DNA of 64,000 nucleotides, taken from Plasmodiophora brassicae (lineage: Eukaryota; Endomyxa: Phytomyxea; Phytomyxea; Plasmodiophorida). The notes below the pieces were generated by a model, which was not told the DNA's origin, made no database searches, and was given only the letters and a program-made list of their open reading frames with translations. Shown piece by piece: positions 32,085 through 40,803 of this stretch. Location: NCBI GenBank assembly GCA_036867785.1, contig CP145418.1:620001-684000 (forward strand), written 5' to 3'. Positions within the stretch are counted from its first letter, which is position 1. Every line of letters starts with the position of its first letter. The translations under genes were made by a program, and so were the position numbers.

Positions 32085-33233
32085 TTATTTTGTGGTCGGG
32101 ACGGGCCCGGCTGCTGTAGGTGTAACGCCGCCAGCGTACAGCGGCGGGCGCTTCGGGTGTTGGCTGGTCAGGTAGTCGGCGCGCTCGAAGTACAGGAGCG
32201 GGGCGCCGGCAACGTAGTGCAGGGCGTCGCGCGCGTACTGCCGCGTGACGCGTGCGCAGGCGAGCGACAGCTCGACGATTTTCGACTGGCAGAACAGGAT
32301 GTCGGCGCCGGCGGCGTGCAGGATGGACGCGATCTTCAGTTCGATGTCCTTGGTGTTGTACAGGACCGGGCACGCCTTGTCGATGAACGCGCCCAGCTCG
32401 TCCATCTCGCGGTAGGCGATGTCGCAGACGGCCTTGATGAGGAGGTCGGTCAGGACCTGGAACGCGCGATAGTACAGCGCCGCCCAGCGCTGGTGGGCCA
32501 GCGATCCATTCGACAGGTGCCACATGGCGTCCTTATAGCTCATCGTGACGTACCGCATGACGTTGTCGAAGATGATCGCGTTCATGATCGTGTCATATTC
32601 GTCGTACAGGCGATGGCCCCAGTGAACGCCCTCGAAGATATCGGGTGGCACGTCACCCTCCTTGATCTGATCCTCCAGTTCGAGAACGGCCTCGAACGCC
32701 AGGGCGACGAGCTTGGGCAGGTCGGACGCCTGCTTCGGGATCTCCGAACTGACCATCGTCAACGTCAACACGCCTGGCGCCCGCGATTTCATCGTGAACG
32801 CGCGCTCGGCGACCAGACGCACCGCCCGCCTCTCCAGCGCGTCAACCGCATCGTCCTCGACGCGCTCGAACAGGTTGAACGGGCATCGGACCGCGACCAG
32901 GTGCTTCATCGACCCAGCCGCGTCCGCCCGGGTGAACAAATTCTCGACCATGTCACCCGTGACGGGAACGTTGAACCTGATGCCGAACGGCGCGCCCGCA
33001 TCGGCGACCTTGTCGACGTCGTCGTAGAACGTGATGCGCTTCTCGTCGTCGCCCTTCTTGTTGGTGTTGCTGTACGTCATCGTGCAGGGCCACGTGTCGT
33101 CGTACCTGCTACCGTCCTTGACCGTGCACCGGCTCCTCACCTCGCCGTCCAGCAGGACCGGCTCGACGCCCAGCGACGCCAACGACGCCACCCGTCGCCG
33201 GCCACATATTCGGCTGCACCGCCGCGCGATCAT
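32085..33233 (-). CDS. Tandem unknown family, member B
   Basis: An intronless frame of 382 residues. Family blocks are present: VRSRCTVKDGSRYDD, HLVAVRCPFNLFERVEDDAV, RLVAERAFTMKSRAPG, WGHRLYDEYDTIMNAIIFDN, ACPVLYNTKDIELKIASILH, AAGADILFCQ and APLLYFE. The long helical centre has aromatic residues (WAALYYRAFQVLTDLL). It differs from A and C by a proline-rich C-terminal tail (about 25 residues after LYFER). The start at 33233 must be close to correct because conserved VRSRC begins only about 32 residues downstream. That places it 21 bp from the stop of member C. Function is unknown. Confidence 0.82.
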   Translation of the reverse strand: MIARRCSRICGRRRVASLASLGVEPVLLDGEVRSRCTVKDGSRYDDTWPCTMTYSNTNKKGDDEKRITFYDDVDKVADAGAPFGIRFNVPVTGDMVENLFTRADAAGSMKHLVAVRCPFNLFERVEDDAVDALERRAVRLVAERAFTMKSRAPGVLTLTMVSSEIPKQASDLPKLVALAFEAVLELEDQIKEGDVPPDIFEGVHWGHRLYDEYDTIMNAIIFDNVMRYVTMSYKDAMWHLSNGSLAHQRWAALYYRAFQVLTDLLIKAVCDIAYREMDELGAFIDKACPVLYNTKDIELKIASILHAAGADILFCQSKIVELSLACARVTRQYARDALHYVAGAPLLYFERADYLTSQHPKRPPLYAGGVTPTAAGPVPTTK

Positions 33234-33254
33234 GCCAGATATCAGTCGCTCCGT

Positions 33255-34358
33255 TTATGAACCCGTGGTCGATCGCGGCCGTCGTCTCTTGGCTTTGGGC
33301 GGCGCGGGACTGGCCGCCGCGATCTGCTCGAATTCCATCAGCGGCGCCTTGGCGATCATCTTCAACGCGATCCGGGCGTCGTCCTTGGTGACTTTCCGGT
33401 CATCGTCCTCCATGTTCATCAGGATGCCCGGGGAGAACAGGACGTCAGCGCCGGCGGCTCGCAGGATGGTCAGCGCCTTACGCTCAACGCACCAGATGTG
33501 GGCGACCGTTGGGCAGACGTTGTTCAGGAGCTCGTAGATCTGGACGTTCTGGCGGAAGGCGGTCAGCTCGGCGGCCATGCCGATGCGCCCGATCAGGACC
33601 TCGAACGCCGTCGCGTACTTGTCCGCCCAGGCCAGGCTGCGTTTGTTGCCGAACTCGCGGAAGTGCCCAGCGATGCGCTTCAGCGTCGGGCGGATGCGCT
33701 CGCGCAGGGCGGTCTCCCAGGCGTACATGTTGACCAGATGGTCGATTTCGACGGCGAGTCGCCGGCCGAGCTGCAGCGCCTCCTCGACGTCGCCAGGCAT
33801 CTCGCCCGTCTTCGTGATGTGCCTCTCGATCTGGATGACCTCCTTCAGGCCCGCCTTGATGATCGACGGCAGGTCGACGTAGTCGTGGGGCGTGAACGAC
33901 GACCCGATCTTGATGAACGTCGGCTTCTCGCTCGGGACCCGCGATCGCGGCAGCAGGGCGCGATCGGCAACGAACCGGATGCCGCTCTCGGCGAGCAGGT
34001 CCAGCGCGTTGTACGACACGCGTTCAAAGATGTTGAACGGGCACCGAAACGCAACGAGGTTGCCGAAGACGCCCTCGCGCTTCGCGCGGTCCATCGCGAA
34101 CCGGACAGTGTCGACCGAGAGCGGGCGATCGGACCGGAACCCGAACGGCGTCGCGTGCAGGTCGTCGTGGATCGCCACGAACGGGACGTGCTGGTCGTCG
34201 TGCGTCATGGCCGTCGGGCCCAGGTCGTCGTACACGCCCGTCCTGGTCGCGCAACGACTCTTGGGCCGGACATAGGCCGGCGGGTACATCGCCAGCCCAC
34301 GCCGACGCCACGCGGTCATCCTGGGCACGTAATCCAATTTGAGAGCAGACGACGCCAT
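33255..34358 (-). CDS. Tandem unknown family, member C
   Basis: An intronless frame of 367 residues starting MASSALKLDYVPRM. Family blocks are KSRCATRTGVYDD, NLVAFRCPFNIFERVSYNAL, RFVADRALLPRSRVPS, LGRRLAVEIDHLVNMYAWET, VCPTVAHIWCVERKALTILR, AAGADVLFSP and APLMEFEQ. The last 20 residues are basic (PKAKRRRPRSTTGS) and could be a nuclear localisation signal; members A and B lack it. The central region is predominantly helical. There is no signal peptide. It sits 62 bp downstream of the PRP38 stop on the same strand and 21 bp upstream of member B. Confidence 0.82.
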   Translation of the reverse strand: MASSALKLDYVPRMTAWRRRGLAMYPPAYVRPKSRCATRTGVYDDLGPTAMTHDDQHVPFVAIHDDLHATPFGFRSDRPLSVDTVRFAMDRAKREGVFGNLVAFRCPFNIFERVSYNALDLLAESGIRFVADRALLPRSRVPSEKPTFIKIGSSFTPHDYVDLPSIIKAGLKEVIQIERHITKTGEMPGDVEEALQLGRRLAVEIDHLVNMYAWETALRERIRPTLKRIAGHFREFGNKRSLAWADKYATAFEVLIGRIGMAAELTAFRQNVQIYELLNNVCPTVAHIWCVERKALTILRAAGADVLFSPGILMNMEDDDRKVTKDDARIALKMIAKAPLMEFEQIAAASPAPPKAKRRRPRSTTGS

Positions 34359-34420
34359 CCATCCGGTCGAAATGGAACTGTATCGGTCGGTATAATAAGT
34401 TATGACGTGGGCCCAGGTCG

Positions 34421-36028
34421 CTAGCGCGCACTGGCGTCGCCGTACTTTGCGAGCAGTTCGGCTTGCTTGGCAGAGACGTCCGCCTTACGAGGGGGCCCTG
34501 GCGCTGCCGGGGCGGGCGCAGTGGTGGTTGGTGCGGGAGCAGCGACGCGTTTGACGACCTCTCGACGACGTTCGTGCGGGGACCGCGATCGCCTCCGCTT
34601 GTGCTCGTTGATGGACATGGTGGCCTTGCAGCTGGCTGGTCGCGACGCGTAATCCTTGCCATGGGCGAGTGCCGATTCGCGCTCCTGTCGCCGGATGGCC
34701 TCCTCGACTTTCTTCTCCGCATGCATGCGCGAGCCGCCTTCACCGCGACGTTCACGACGACGGCTCTGGACGCTGGGTGGTCGACGATCCGTCATCAGCT
34801 TGATGGACTGGCTTCGGACTTCGGCTTGCTCTCCATCGTAGTCGACAAAGGAGACCCGATAGCGCCCGTTAGGAAGTACCTCTTCGACGACGGCGTCGTA
34901 GTACTTGCCGTCGTTGTAGTACTGGGCGCGAACCTCGGTGCCAACGGGAATACGCATCGGGTCGCTCGAATCGGCAACACCAGCCTCAGAGGCGCCGTCA
35001 TCGTCGTCGGCGTCGAACACGGGCTCGACCGTGCGATACGATCCGCTGGCCGTCAAGATCAGCTTCTTATACTCCCTGTGAACAGGAATCGGGATGCGCG
35101 GCAGGATCGTTCCAGGGTAGTTCAGGTCCAACAGGAGTCGTTTCGCGAACTCACCCAGCGTGCAGGTTGGCGCCGACGGCCCTGACGGCGAAAACTCGGT
35201 GGTGTCGTCCAGCAACGGCGCGAACCAGGCCCAGAGCTTCTTTGGCGGATGGACAAACCGCAAATACAGGAGCGCAATGCCACGCATGAACGGCGGCTTC
35301 GTATCGGAAAGCATCGCCCCCATTTGCCGGACCGTCAATTTCATTGTCAGCAGCTTGTACAATAGACAGAAGGCAGTCGACGGAAGACGGGTCTGCCCAA
35401 TCGTCAAAGCTTCCAAGTGTGTCACCTGTCGAACGGGGATATCAGTCCATCAAGTTAAACAAGACTGCGCCCATCTGAAATACCTTGTTGCGGACTTCGT
35501 TGAGAACCTCATGGAAACGGCGGTATTGGCTGTCAAACAATGTTCAGCAGATGCCACGAGCAACTGACACGGCGAAAACGCTTACAATAGGTCTTTGAAG
35601 TATTCGGAGCTGAGGATGTTGGTCGCCAGGATATTGTTGAAATTGAAATGCGCATCACACAGCATATCGACGATCGCTTTCCGATTACCGCGGACGGCCT
35701 TGGGGACTTGCTCGGCCGCCTTGGCATCGTCGACTTCTTCGTCCGTCTCCGAATCCGACTGAGCGTTCTGCGTATAATTGTAAGACGATCCGTCCGGCGT
35801 TCTGTACTCCGCGTACATGCTCATATCAAACGCGGGCCCATACTGTGCATTCATATACGCGAGCGACGGATCCCAGGCCGCCGCAGCACCCATCACCAGC
35901 GGCTGCTGCGGCACGCCCGCATCCCACCCCACCGGAGGTGGTGGAGGCGGCGGCGGCGGGTACGCCTGCTGCTGCGCTGGGTACTGTTGCTGTTGCTGTT
36001 GCCCGTACCCGTATCCGCCATACATCAT
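34421..36028 (-). CDS. PRP38-family splicing factor with internal Tudor domain and RS-like tail
   Basis: Three exons. Exon 1 starts MMYGGYGYGQQQQQQ at 36028, with a Q/P-rich N-terminus, an acidic stretch and the PRP38 start (ILATNILSSEYFKDL). A 55-nt intron near 35590 joins to QYRRFHEVLNEVRNK, and a second (ending near 35426) to VTHLEALTIGQTRLPSTAFC. PRP38 blocks follow: KLTVRQMGAMLSDTKPPFMR and GIALLYLRFVHPPKKLWAWF. After the PRP38 domain there is a Tudor/SMN-like domain (VGTEVRAQYYNDGKYYDAVV, NGRYRVSFVDYDGEQAEV), then a basic, arginine-rich tail with SPHERR. PRP38 proteins act in spliceosome activation in the U4/U6.U5 tri-snRNP or B complex. A Tudor domain would add methyl-arginine or SmD-tail recognition. 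Confidence 0.9.
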
Positions 36029-36501
36029 CACCAAACGGATCCGGAACTCCGTGGCCGTCCCAAGTCCGCCACAGCCCACAGTCCACACAGCCTGTTCGAC
36101 GCGGGCCCTCGTATGCATGCGCGACGGTAGCAAACGGCATCACGAATGTCGTCCCGGCAATGGGCAACGCTGTTCGCGAATAAAATACGTCCTCCTGAAT
36201 CGTATCGCAGCGAGGCGCCGGTGTGTGCGTTCGGTCGGGCCAATCAGGGCTACTAAAGTACGGCACGTACACGTGTAAGGGGAAGTCCAGAAAAAAGTGC
36301 GTGACTGCAGGCGGGGCAGACGTTTGTGTGGCCGTGCGCGTCCCGTTGGGCCCACTCTGTGGTGTGTGTGTGTGTGGTAGAATCGGCCGCACCGCGCAAT
36401 CCCGTCGGCCGACACTTTTGTGCATCCGTTGATCGCGTGTGCGTTGCGCGGGGCGTTCCAACGAGCGGGCGCTCCTGCAGATTGGTGCGTTGCGGACGCC
36501 G
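36029..36501. other. Divergent promoter region with a GT-rich microsatellite
   Basis: This lies between the PRP38 start (minus) and the CDCA7-like start (plus). A GT-rich run lies near 36360-36380. No gene is supported, although two minus-strand frames of the PRP38 exon extend artificially through it. Initiation sites of both genes are expected here. Confidence 0.5.
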
Positions 36502-37494
36502 ATGGAGTCCGCCGCCTGGGACAAAGTGCTCTCCGTTATCCGCGAAGGCCACGTGCAGGCCTGCGTCCTCAAGTACACCGACGAGGTGCAGCGCCCGTGC
36601 GAGGCCACCGTGGACATCGCCGACGGCAACGCCGTCGACAACCTGCCTAATGGCGTCCTGCTGCCCAACGGCCTGACGGTTATTCCCGATGTGGAGTCGG
36701 TGATCGCGAACCCGTACGGGCCTGTGGCCACGCTCGAGTTCCGATGCCGGACCGAACGTCGCGACCAGACGCCATCGTCCGTCACCTCGGCCCTGCTGTA
36801 CACTGAACCGGCGGACGCGCTCATCGAACCGATCGAGCTGTCGTCGCCAACGTTGAAACCGCGTCTGTCCCCCGTCGCGGCGATCGGCGTTCCCGACGAG
36901 CCGCCGCAGTTGACGTTGCTGACGGGGCCGGATCGGATGCCACCACCGATGGCGGCCGTGCAGCGTGGGACGTCGTGCCACCAGTGCAAGAACGCCAGGA
37001 CGATCGACCAGCTGGCGTTCTGCTCGAACAAGTTCGCGAAACGTACGAGCGCCGACATGCGCAAGTGCAGGAAGAAGTTCTGCCAAGGGTGCCTGGCGAA
37101 GTTCTACAACGACTCGATCGACAATGCCAAGTCCAGGAACGACTGGATCTGCCCGTCCTGCCGAGGATGCTGCCGGTGCGCCGCCTGCACCCGTAAACGA
37201 CAGAAGGCCCTGTCGGACTCGAGCGCCCTGTTCGGCGCCCACGACGTCACCGTCAGCGACATTCTCGGGGGATCCGGCGGGCGCCCCACGATGCCCGACG
37301 AACAGGTCGAGGCGCAGGGCGCCGTTGTTCGCCAGATGAAAATGGAGCCCATGCTGCCTGACAGCATCGGCAAGGTGCAGAAGCAGGCGCGAAGAGTGTC
37401 GGCGGTGCGTTCGGAACCGTATCCAACCGGGTACGATGGCAGCGACCTGCCGGCGCCGGACGGGGCTGGTGGATCGGCGGTCAGCATGCCGTAA
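36502..37494 (+). CDS. CDCA7-type zinc-finger protein (zf-4CXXC_R1)
   Basis: An intronless gene; the first plausible ATG is at 36502 (MESAAWDKVL) and the protein is 330 residues. The C-terminal half contains the CDCA7 cysteine-rich domain: TSCHQCKNARTIDQLAFC, KCRKKFCQGCLAKFYNDS, and DWICPSCRGCCRCAACTRKR. Cysteine spacing and the WxCPxCRGxCxCxxC block match the family. In animals and plants CDCA7 partners the HELLS/LSH nucleosome remodeller and recruits it to hemimethylated DNA to keep CpG methylation. The N-terminal 150 residues are not recognised. The CDCA7-HELLS pair tends to occur in genomes that keep maintenance DNA methylation. Confidence 0.88.
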   Translation: MESAAWDKVLSVIREGHVQACVLKYTDEVQRPCEATVDIADGNAVDNLPNGVLLPNGLTVIPDVESVIANPYGPVATLEFRCRTERRDQTPSSVTSALLYTEPADALIEPIELSSPTLKPRLSPVAAIGVPDEPPQLTLLTGPDRMPPPMAAVQRGTSCHQCKNARTIDQLAFCSNKFAKRTSADMRKCRKKFCQGCLAKFYNDSIDNAKSRNDWICPSCRGCCRCAACTRKRQKALSDSSALFGAHDVTVSDILGGSGGRPTMPDEQVEAQGAVVRQMKMEPMLPDSIGKVQKQARRVSAVRSEPYPTGYDGSDLPAPDGAGGSAVSMP

Positions 37495-37614
37495 GCGCCG
37501 AGGAATATTCGTTCGCCAGCGCCCCTCTGTATTTAATGATACAATGGATATATATTCTATGGTTGTCTGCGCGCTGCTAGTATACGGCGACGCTGTCGTC
37601 GAAGTATCACCGCA

Positions 37615-38304
37615 ATGTTCAATCACCATTTCCAAGAAGTTGTGTTCCCGCCGGCGCCCCCCCTAGCCGCTTTGGCAACCCGTTCGGCAGCAGAACCGGT
37701 ATCGCTCCTCATCGCGTCAACGGTCACGGCGGCCGTGTCCGCAATGGATCCTGCTATCCAAGGTATTAATGCAGCGATAGCTTTATTAAGAGATGACATC
37801 CATTCGGCACAGCTGCTGTATCAATTTCTCGAGTAAGTAACAGACTTGGGTTAAAACAGATACCGCAATTGTCACGAGCGAACATCGTCCCTTAAGAAGC
37901 CATCGCGCCAACTCAATACGCACCGTCAGTACCTACTGACATGCACTGTGACTGTCCTTCGACATCGACTGGCGCCTTCCTATGCTGCCGCTTGGCGCAG
38001 CCCGCACCCCCGGTGCTATGTAGCGAATGACTTGGTGACAGTGACGCTGGCGCGCACCCTATTGGCTCACACGGGTATGCCACTGGGTCCCATGTCCGAA
38101 CAATCACTGTATAATGGCAACAGTTTGCACTCTGCAGTACCTCATTTATCTGCCCTCGTCACGGGTGTCCGGCTGCCCTAGGCAAGTCTAGCGTCGCCTT
38201 ACGAGAAGCACAAATACGGCCGCGACCCAGTGTACAATGACGTTCCCTATTTGTCTAACTCGCCGCTACATCTACTGCAACAAGAAGAGGAAGTATTGTA
38301 CTAA
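37615..38304 (+). CDS. Hypothetical multi-exon protein
   Basis: A first exon (possible starts 37615 or the methionine of MDPAIQGINAAIALLRDD) encodes a helical segment ending HSAQLLYQFLE, then GTAAGT. A terminal exon after a CTAG near 38180 reads SPYEKHKYGRDPVYNDVPYL and SPLHLLQQEEEVLY with its stop at 38302-38304. The middle (about 37870-38160) stays open in one frame (LLTCTVTVLRHRLAPSYAAA). Exon junctions are not resolved. I do not recognise the family. Confidence 0.45.
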
Positions 38305-38370
38305 GTAAATAAGATCCGCATGTTACCGTTGCTCGGGGGAACCTAGCCTTTCTGCGAACATCCACACGGT

Positions 38371-38431
38371 CTTCGGAACCGACACCGAAGGGTGATTGGG
38401 TAGAGGGCCTCCGGCCCCCTACTCAGTCACC
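38371..38431. ncRNA. Two adjacent strong stem-loops, possible structured RNA
   Basis: A CTTCGG/CCGAAG stem (38371-38376 with 38385-38390, 8-nt loop) is followed at once by a long hairpin at 38391-38431. The latter pairs GGTGATTGGGTAGAGGGCC with GGCCCCCTACTCAGTCACC around a TCC loop: about 18 of 19 pairs including two G-T pairs and one A-C mismatch. It lies between the hypothetical genes ending at 38304 (plus) and 38475 (minus), so it could be a shared convergent 3' signal, a small RNA or an excised hairpin. Strand and function are unknown. Confidence 0.45.
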
Positions 38432-38474
38432 TAGTATATTCTATGGTTGCGATTGCAAATGGAGAACGACGACG

Positions 38475-39063
38475 TCATCGTGCCGTGCGTCGTGCGCGCT
38501 GGCCCTGGCCCTTGATCCTCTGGACAATGTCCTGCAGCATGATCGGCGGCAGCTCCTGCTGCTCATCGGCGCCTGGCGTCCTGTGCGGCTCCCGCGCCCT
38601 GGGCCTGCCTATGATTTCTGGGGCTCGTGTTAGTCGAGGCGCCGGGTCAGAACGCGCGGGGGCCCCACCTGCTTTCTTGTTGAACCTGGCACGCTCGAAC
38701 AGCACTGTGATGCTGTTCAAACGGTGCTGGCTACCGGCGACTTTGTACGCTCGGCGTTCGGCACTTCTCTGCGCCAAAGACTGACACCAAACGCCGCCGT
38801 TACGATAGTCTGATTCAGTGCAGGGTGTCGCGACGCCCGACCGTGGTGTCCTCGCCGTCATCCTCGAACTTGATGAAGAGCGACGGCAGCCAGACGCCCA
38901 GGGCGGCGTGGCCGAAGTAGACGTGGTCGGGCGACGGGACGGCGATGTTGGCGCGTGATTTCGCGATCCAGTCGACGTCACCGCGAGCGGGCCGCGTCAC
39001 CACCGGGAGTTGCACCGTATCCGGCTGACGACGAGACGAGTCGCCGCCCGGCACCTTCGTCAT
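38475..39063 (-). CDS. Hypothetical protein, two exons
   Basis: Exon 1 starts at the ATG at 39063 (MTKVPGGDSSRRQ) and encodes SRANIAVPSPDHVYFGHAAL and GVWLPSLFIKFEDDGEDTT. An intron of about 65 nt (GTCGGG to CAG near 38784) joins SLAQRSAERRAYKVAGSQHR and VLFERARFNKKAGGAP, then a basic, glutamine- and arginine-rich C-terminus ending at 38475. An upstream in-frame extension would need a GTG start or another exon. No family is recognised. Confidence 0.5.
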
Positions 39064-39155
39064 CACTGGGTGGGTACCCGATATATCGACCTTGCGAATC
39101 TCGCGTACTACATGCTGTGGGGACACTTTTATGCTTTGCTAAAGTGACTGAAACG

Positions 39156-40642
39156 TCAAATCTTCAGGGCGGACATGACGTTGGATATGGATTCGATCTC
39201 GATCGACGCCTGCCACAGCATGAAGTCGACGTCGACCAGGTCGTCCACGTCGATCTTGGCGGAGATCGCGTCGAGTTGCTTGGCCAGCGGCGGCAGCTTC
39301 CCGTTGACCAGCTCGTACTCGTCGCAGCTGGCCATCTTGGGCGACTCTGCCTGCGCCTGCAGCCGGTTGTAGATCTTCTGCAGGCCTTGCAGGTCCCTGA
39401 CCGCCTTGTCCCTCGGGTACGGCGGGCGCTTGGCGCGATTCGACTCGACTACCTTCGGGTCCGGTTTCATCATCTTCAGACGAATGATCAGCTCCTTCTG
39501 GTCTTCCAGCTGTATACGGCGACACTGTCAGCGCGGCACGAGGCAGACGCGATGCCCTGTACCTCGTTATTCTGGGCGGCCTCGATCAGCGCCTGCAGGC
39601 CTTGGACCCAGACGCTGTGGTCTGTGTGGTTCTTCGCGACGACGTCCAGCGTCTTGTCGTTGTCGTAGATGATGGAGAAGGAGGCGCGCGCCAGTTCGGG
39701 GGCGGCCTGCCTCTGGAACGTTTTCGTCTGCTGGCCGGTGATGATCTTCCTGATCCTGTGGATCTCGATCTGCGTCGACTCCTTCGACTTGTTCTTCGAC
39801 GACCAGATGATCTTCGTGTTGTCCTGCGACAGGCGGAACGGGCGGAAATGGGGGATGCCCCACTGGCCGTACTTCAGGAACGACGTGCCCTCCTTCATCA
39901 GCTTCAGCGCGTCGAACTCCTGGATCCACTCGCCTTCCTTCAGCTGCGCGGCCATGCCCTGGTCCTGTGACATGGCCCGATTGTGCTGGGGTGGCGGACG
40001 AACCGACAGATGGGACGGCGGTTGTGCAACCGGTCGCGCTTTCTTGCCTTTCTCCTCGGCACCGCCCTGTACCAGGTTCGCCTTTGTCTCATCGTCGCCG
40101 ACATCTTCGCTCCCGTCGTCGTCGTCGTCGTCGTCGTCTTCGTCATCGCTTTCAGCGTCGGGATCCTCCTTGACAGCAGGTGCCGAATTTCGTGGTAAGC
40201 CAAACGATGGTGCAGCCGCCGGTGCCGACGTAAACGTTCTCATTCGGGACGTCGGTACGTTCAGCGTTTGAGCTTGCGTCTGTTGGGGTGCCTGACTGAA
40301 AACGTCGAACGGGGATTCGGGCTGCTTGGCAAAGGGCACGGGCTGTTGAGCGGGGGCAGGTTGTTGGAAGATGTCGAATTCGCTGGACGGTGCCTGCGGC
40401 TGCGAGAAGATGTCGAACGTCGGCGGAGGGGATGGGTGAGGCGCTGCTTGTCGCGGCAGCGACGGGAACCCGAGCGCGTCGGGCGACTGTGCCGGGGATG
40501 GTTTCTGGGCGGACGAGATGCCAAGCATATCATCAAATACGTTCGGTTCCTCCTTGGCAAGCTTCGTCATGTCAATCGAACCGGACACGGTGCGCTTTCG
40601 CGTCCGGGTGGGGGAACGAGGCGCTTCCAGACGCGCATCCAT
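39156..40642 (-). CDS. PH-domain protein with FDxF-type motifs and helical C-terminus
   Basis: Two exons. The N-terminal 240 residues are disordered and contain repeated endocytic-style motifs (FDIFSQPQ, FDIFQQP, FDVFSQAP, also NVFDDML) and a polyacidic run (DDEDDDDDDDDGSED). Residues about 240-370 form a PH-like domain of the phospholipase-C/plant PRAF type: ALKLMKEGTSFLKYGQWGIP, HFRPFRLSQDNTKIIWSSKN, HRIRKIITGQQTKTFQRQ, SFSIIYDNDKTLDVVAKN and WVQGLQALIE. An intron near 39515-39570 joins to a helical tail (LEDQKELIIRLKMMKPDP, LQGLQKIYNRLQAQAE) ending at 39156. FDxF-like motifs are typical of clathrin-adaptor (AP-2) ligands, suggesting a role at phosphoinositide-rich endocytic membranes. That role is inference. 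Confidence 0.72.
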
Positions 40643-40803
40643 GATGGCGGCCCGATACCTTGCTATACGCAAATGGAGGCACGCGCCCACCTATGCACTT
40701 CAACTACGCGAACCTGGATTAAGAATCTGCCTCGTCCGCTATGCACGTGGTGTCGAACAATGGGTTCGTATTCAATGGCGTGCTCAATGCCGTCCCTGGT
40801 GTC

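Noticed and set aside
31542-33260. A 572-codon plus-strand open frame opposite the tandem unknown genes
   Set aside because: It spans the gap between two minus-strand paralogues that share conserved blocks. Its composition (R/H/P/D-rich) is typical of antisense shadow frames.
33498-34424. A 308-codon plus-strand frame opposite member C
   Set aside because: Same antisense artefact as the neighbouring shadow frames. Conservation among paralogues is on the minus strand.
36360-36380. GT-rich run as a possible regulatory repeat
   Set aside because: A short, common microsatellite with no other supporting signal.
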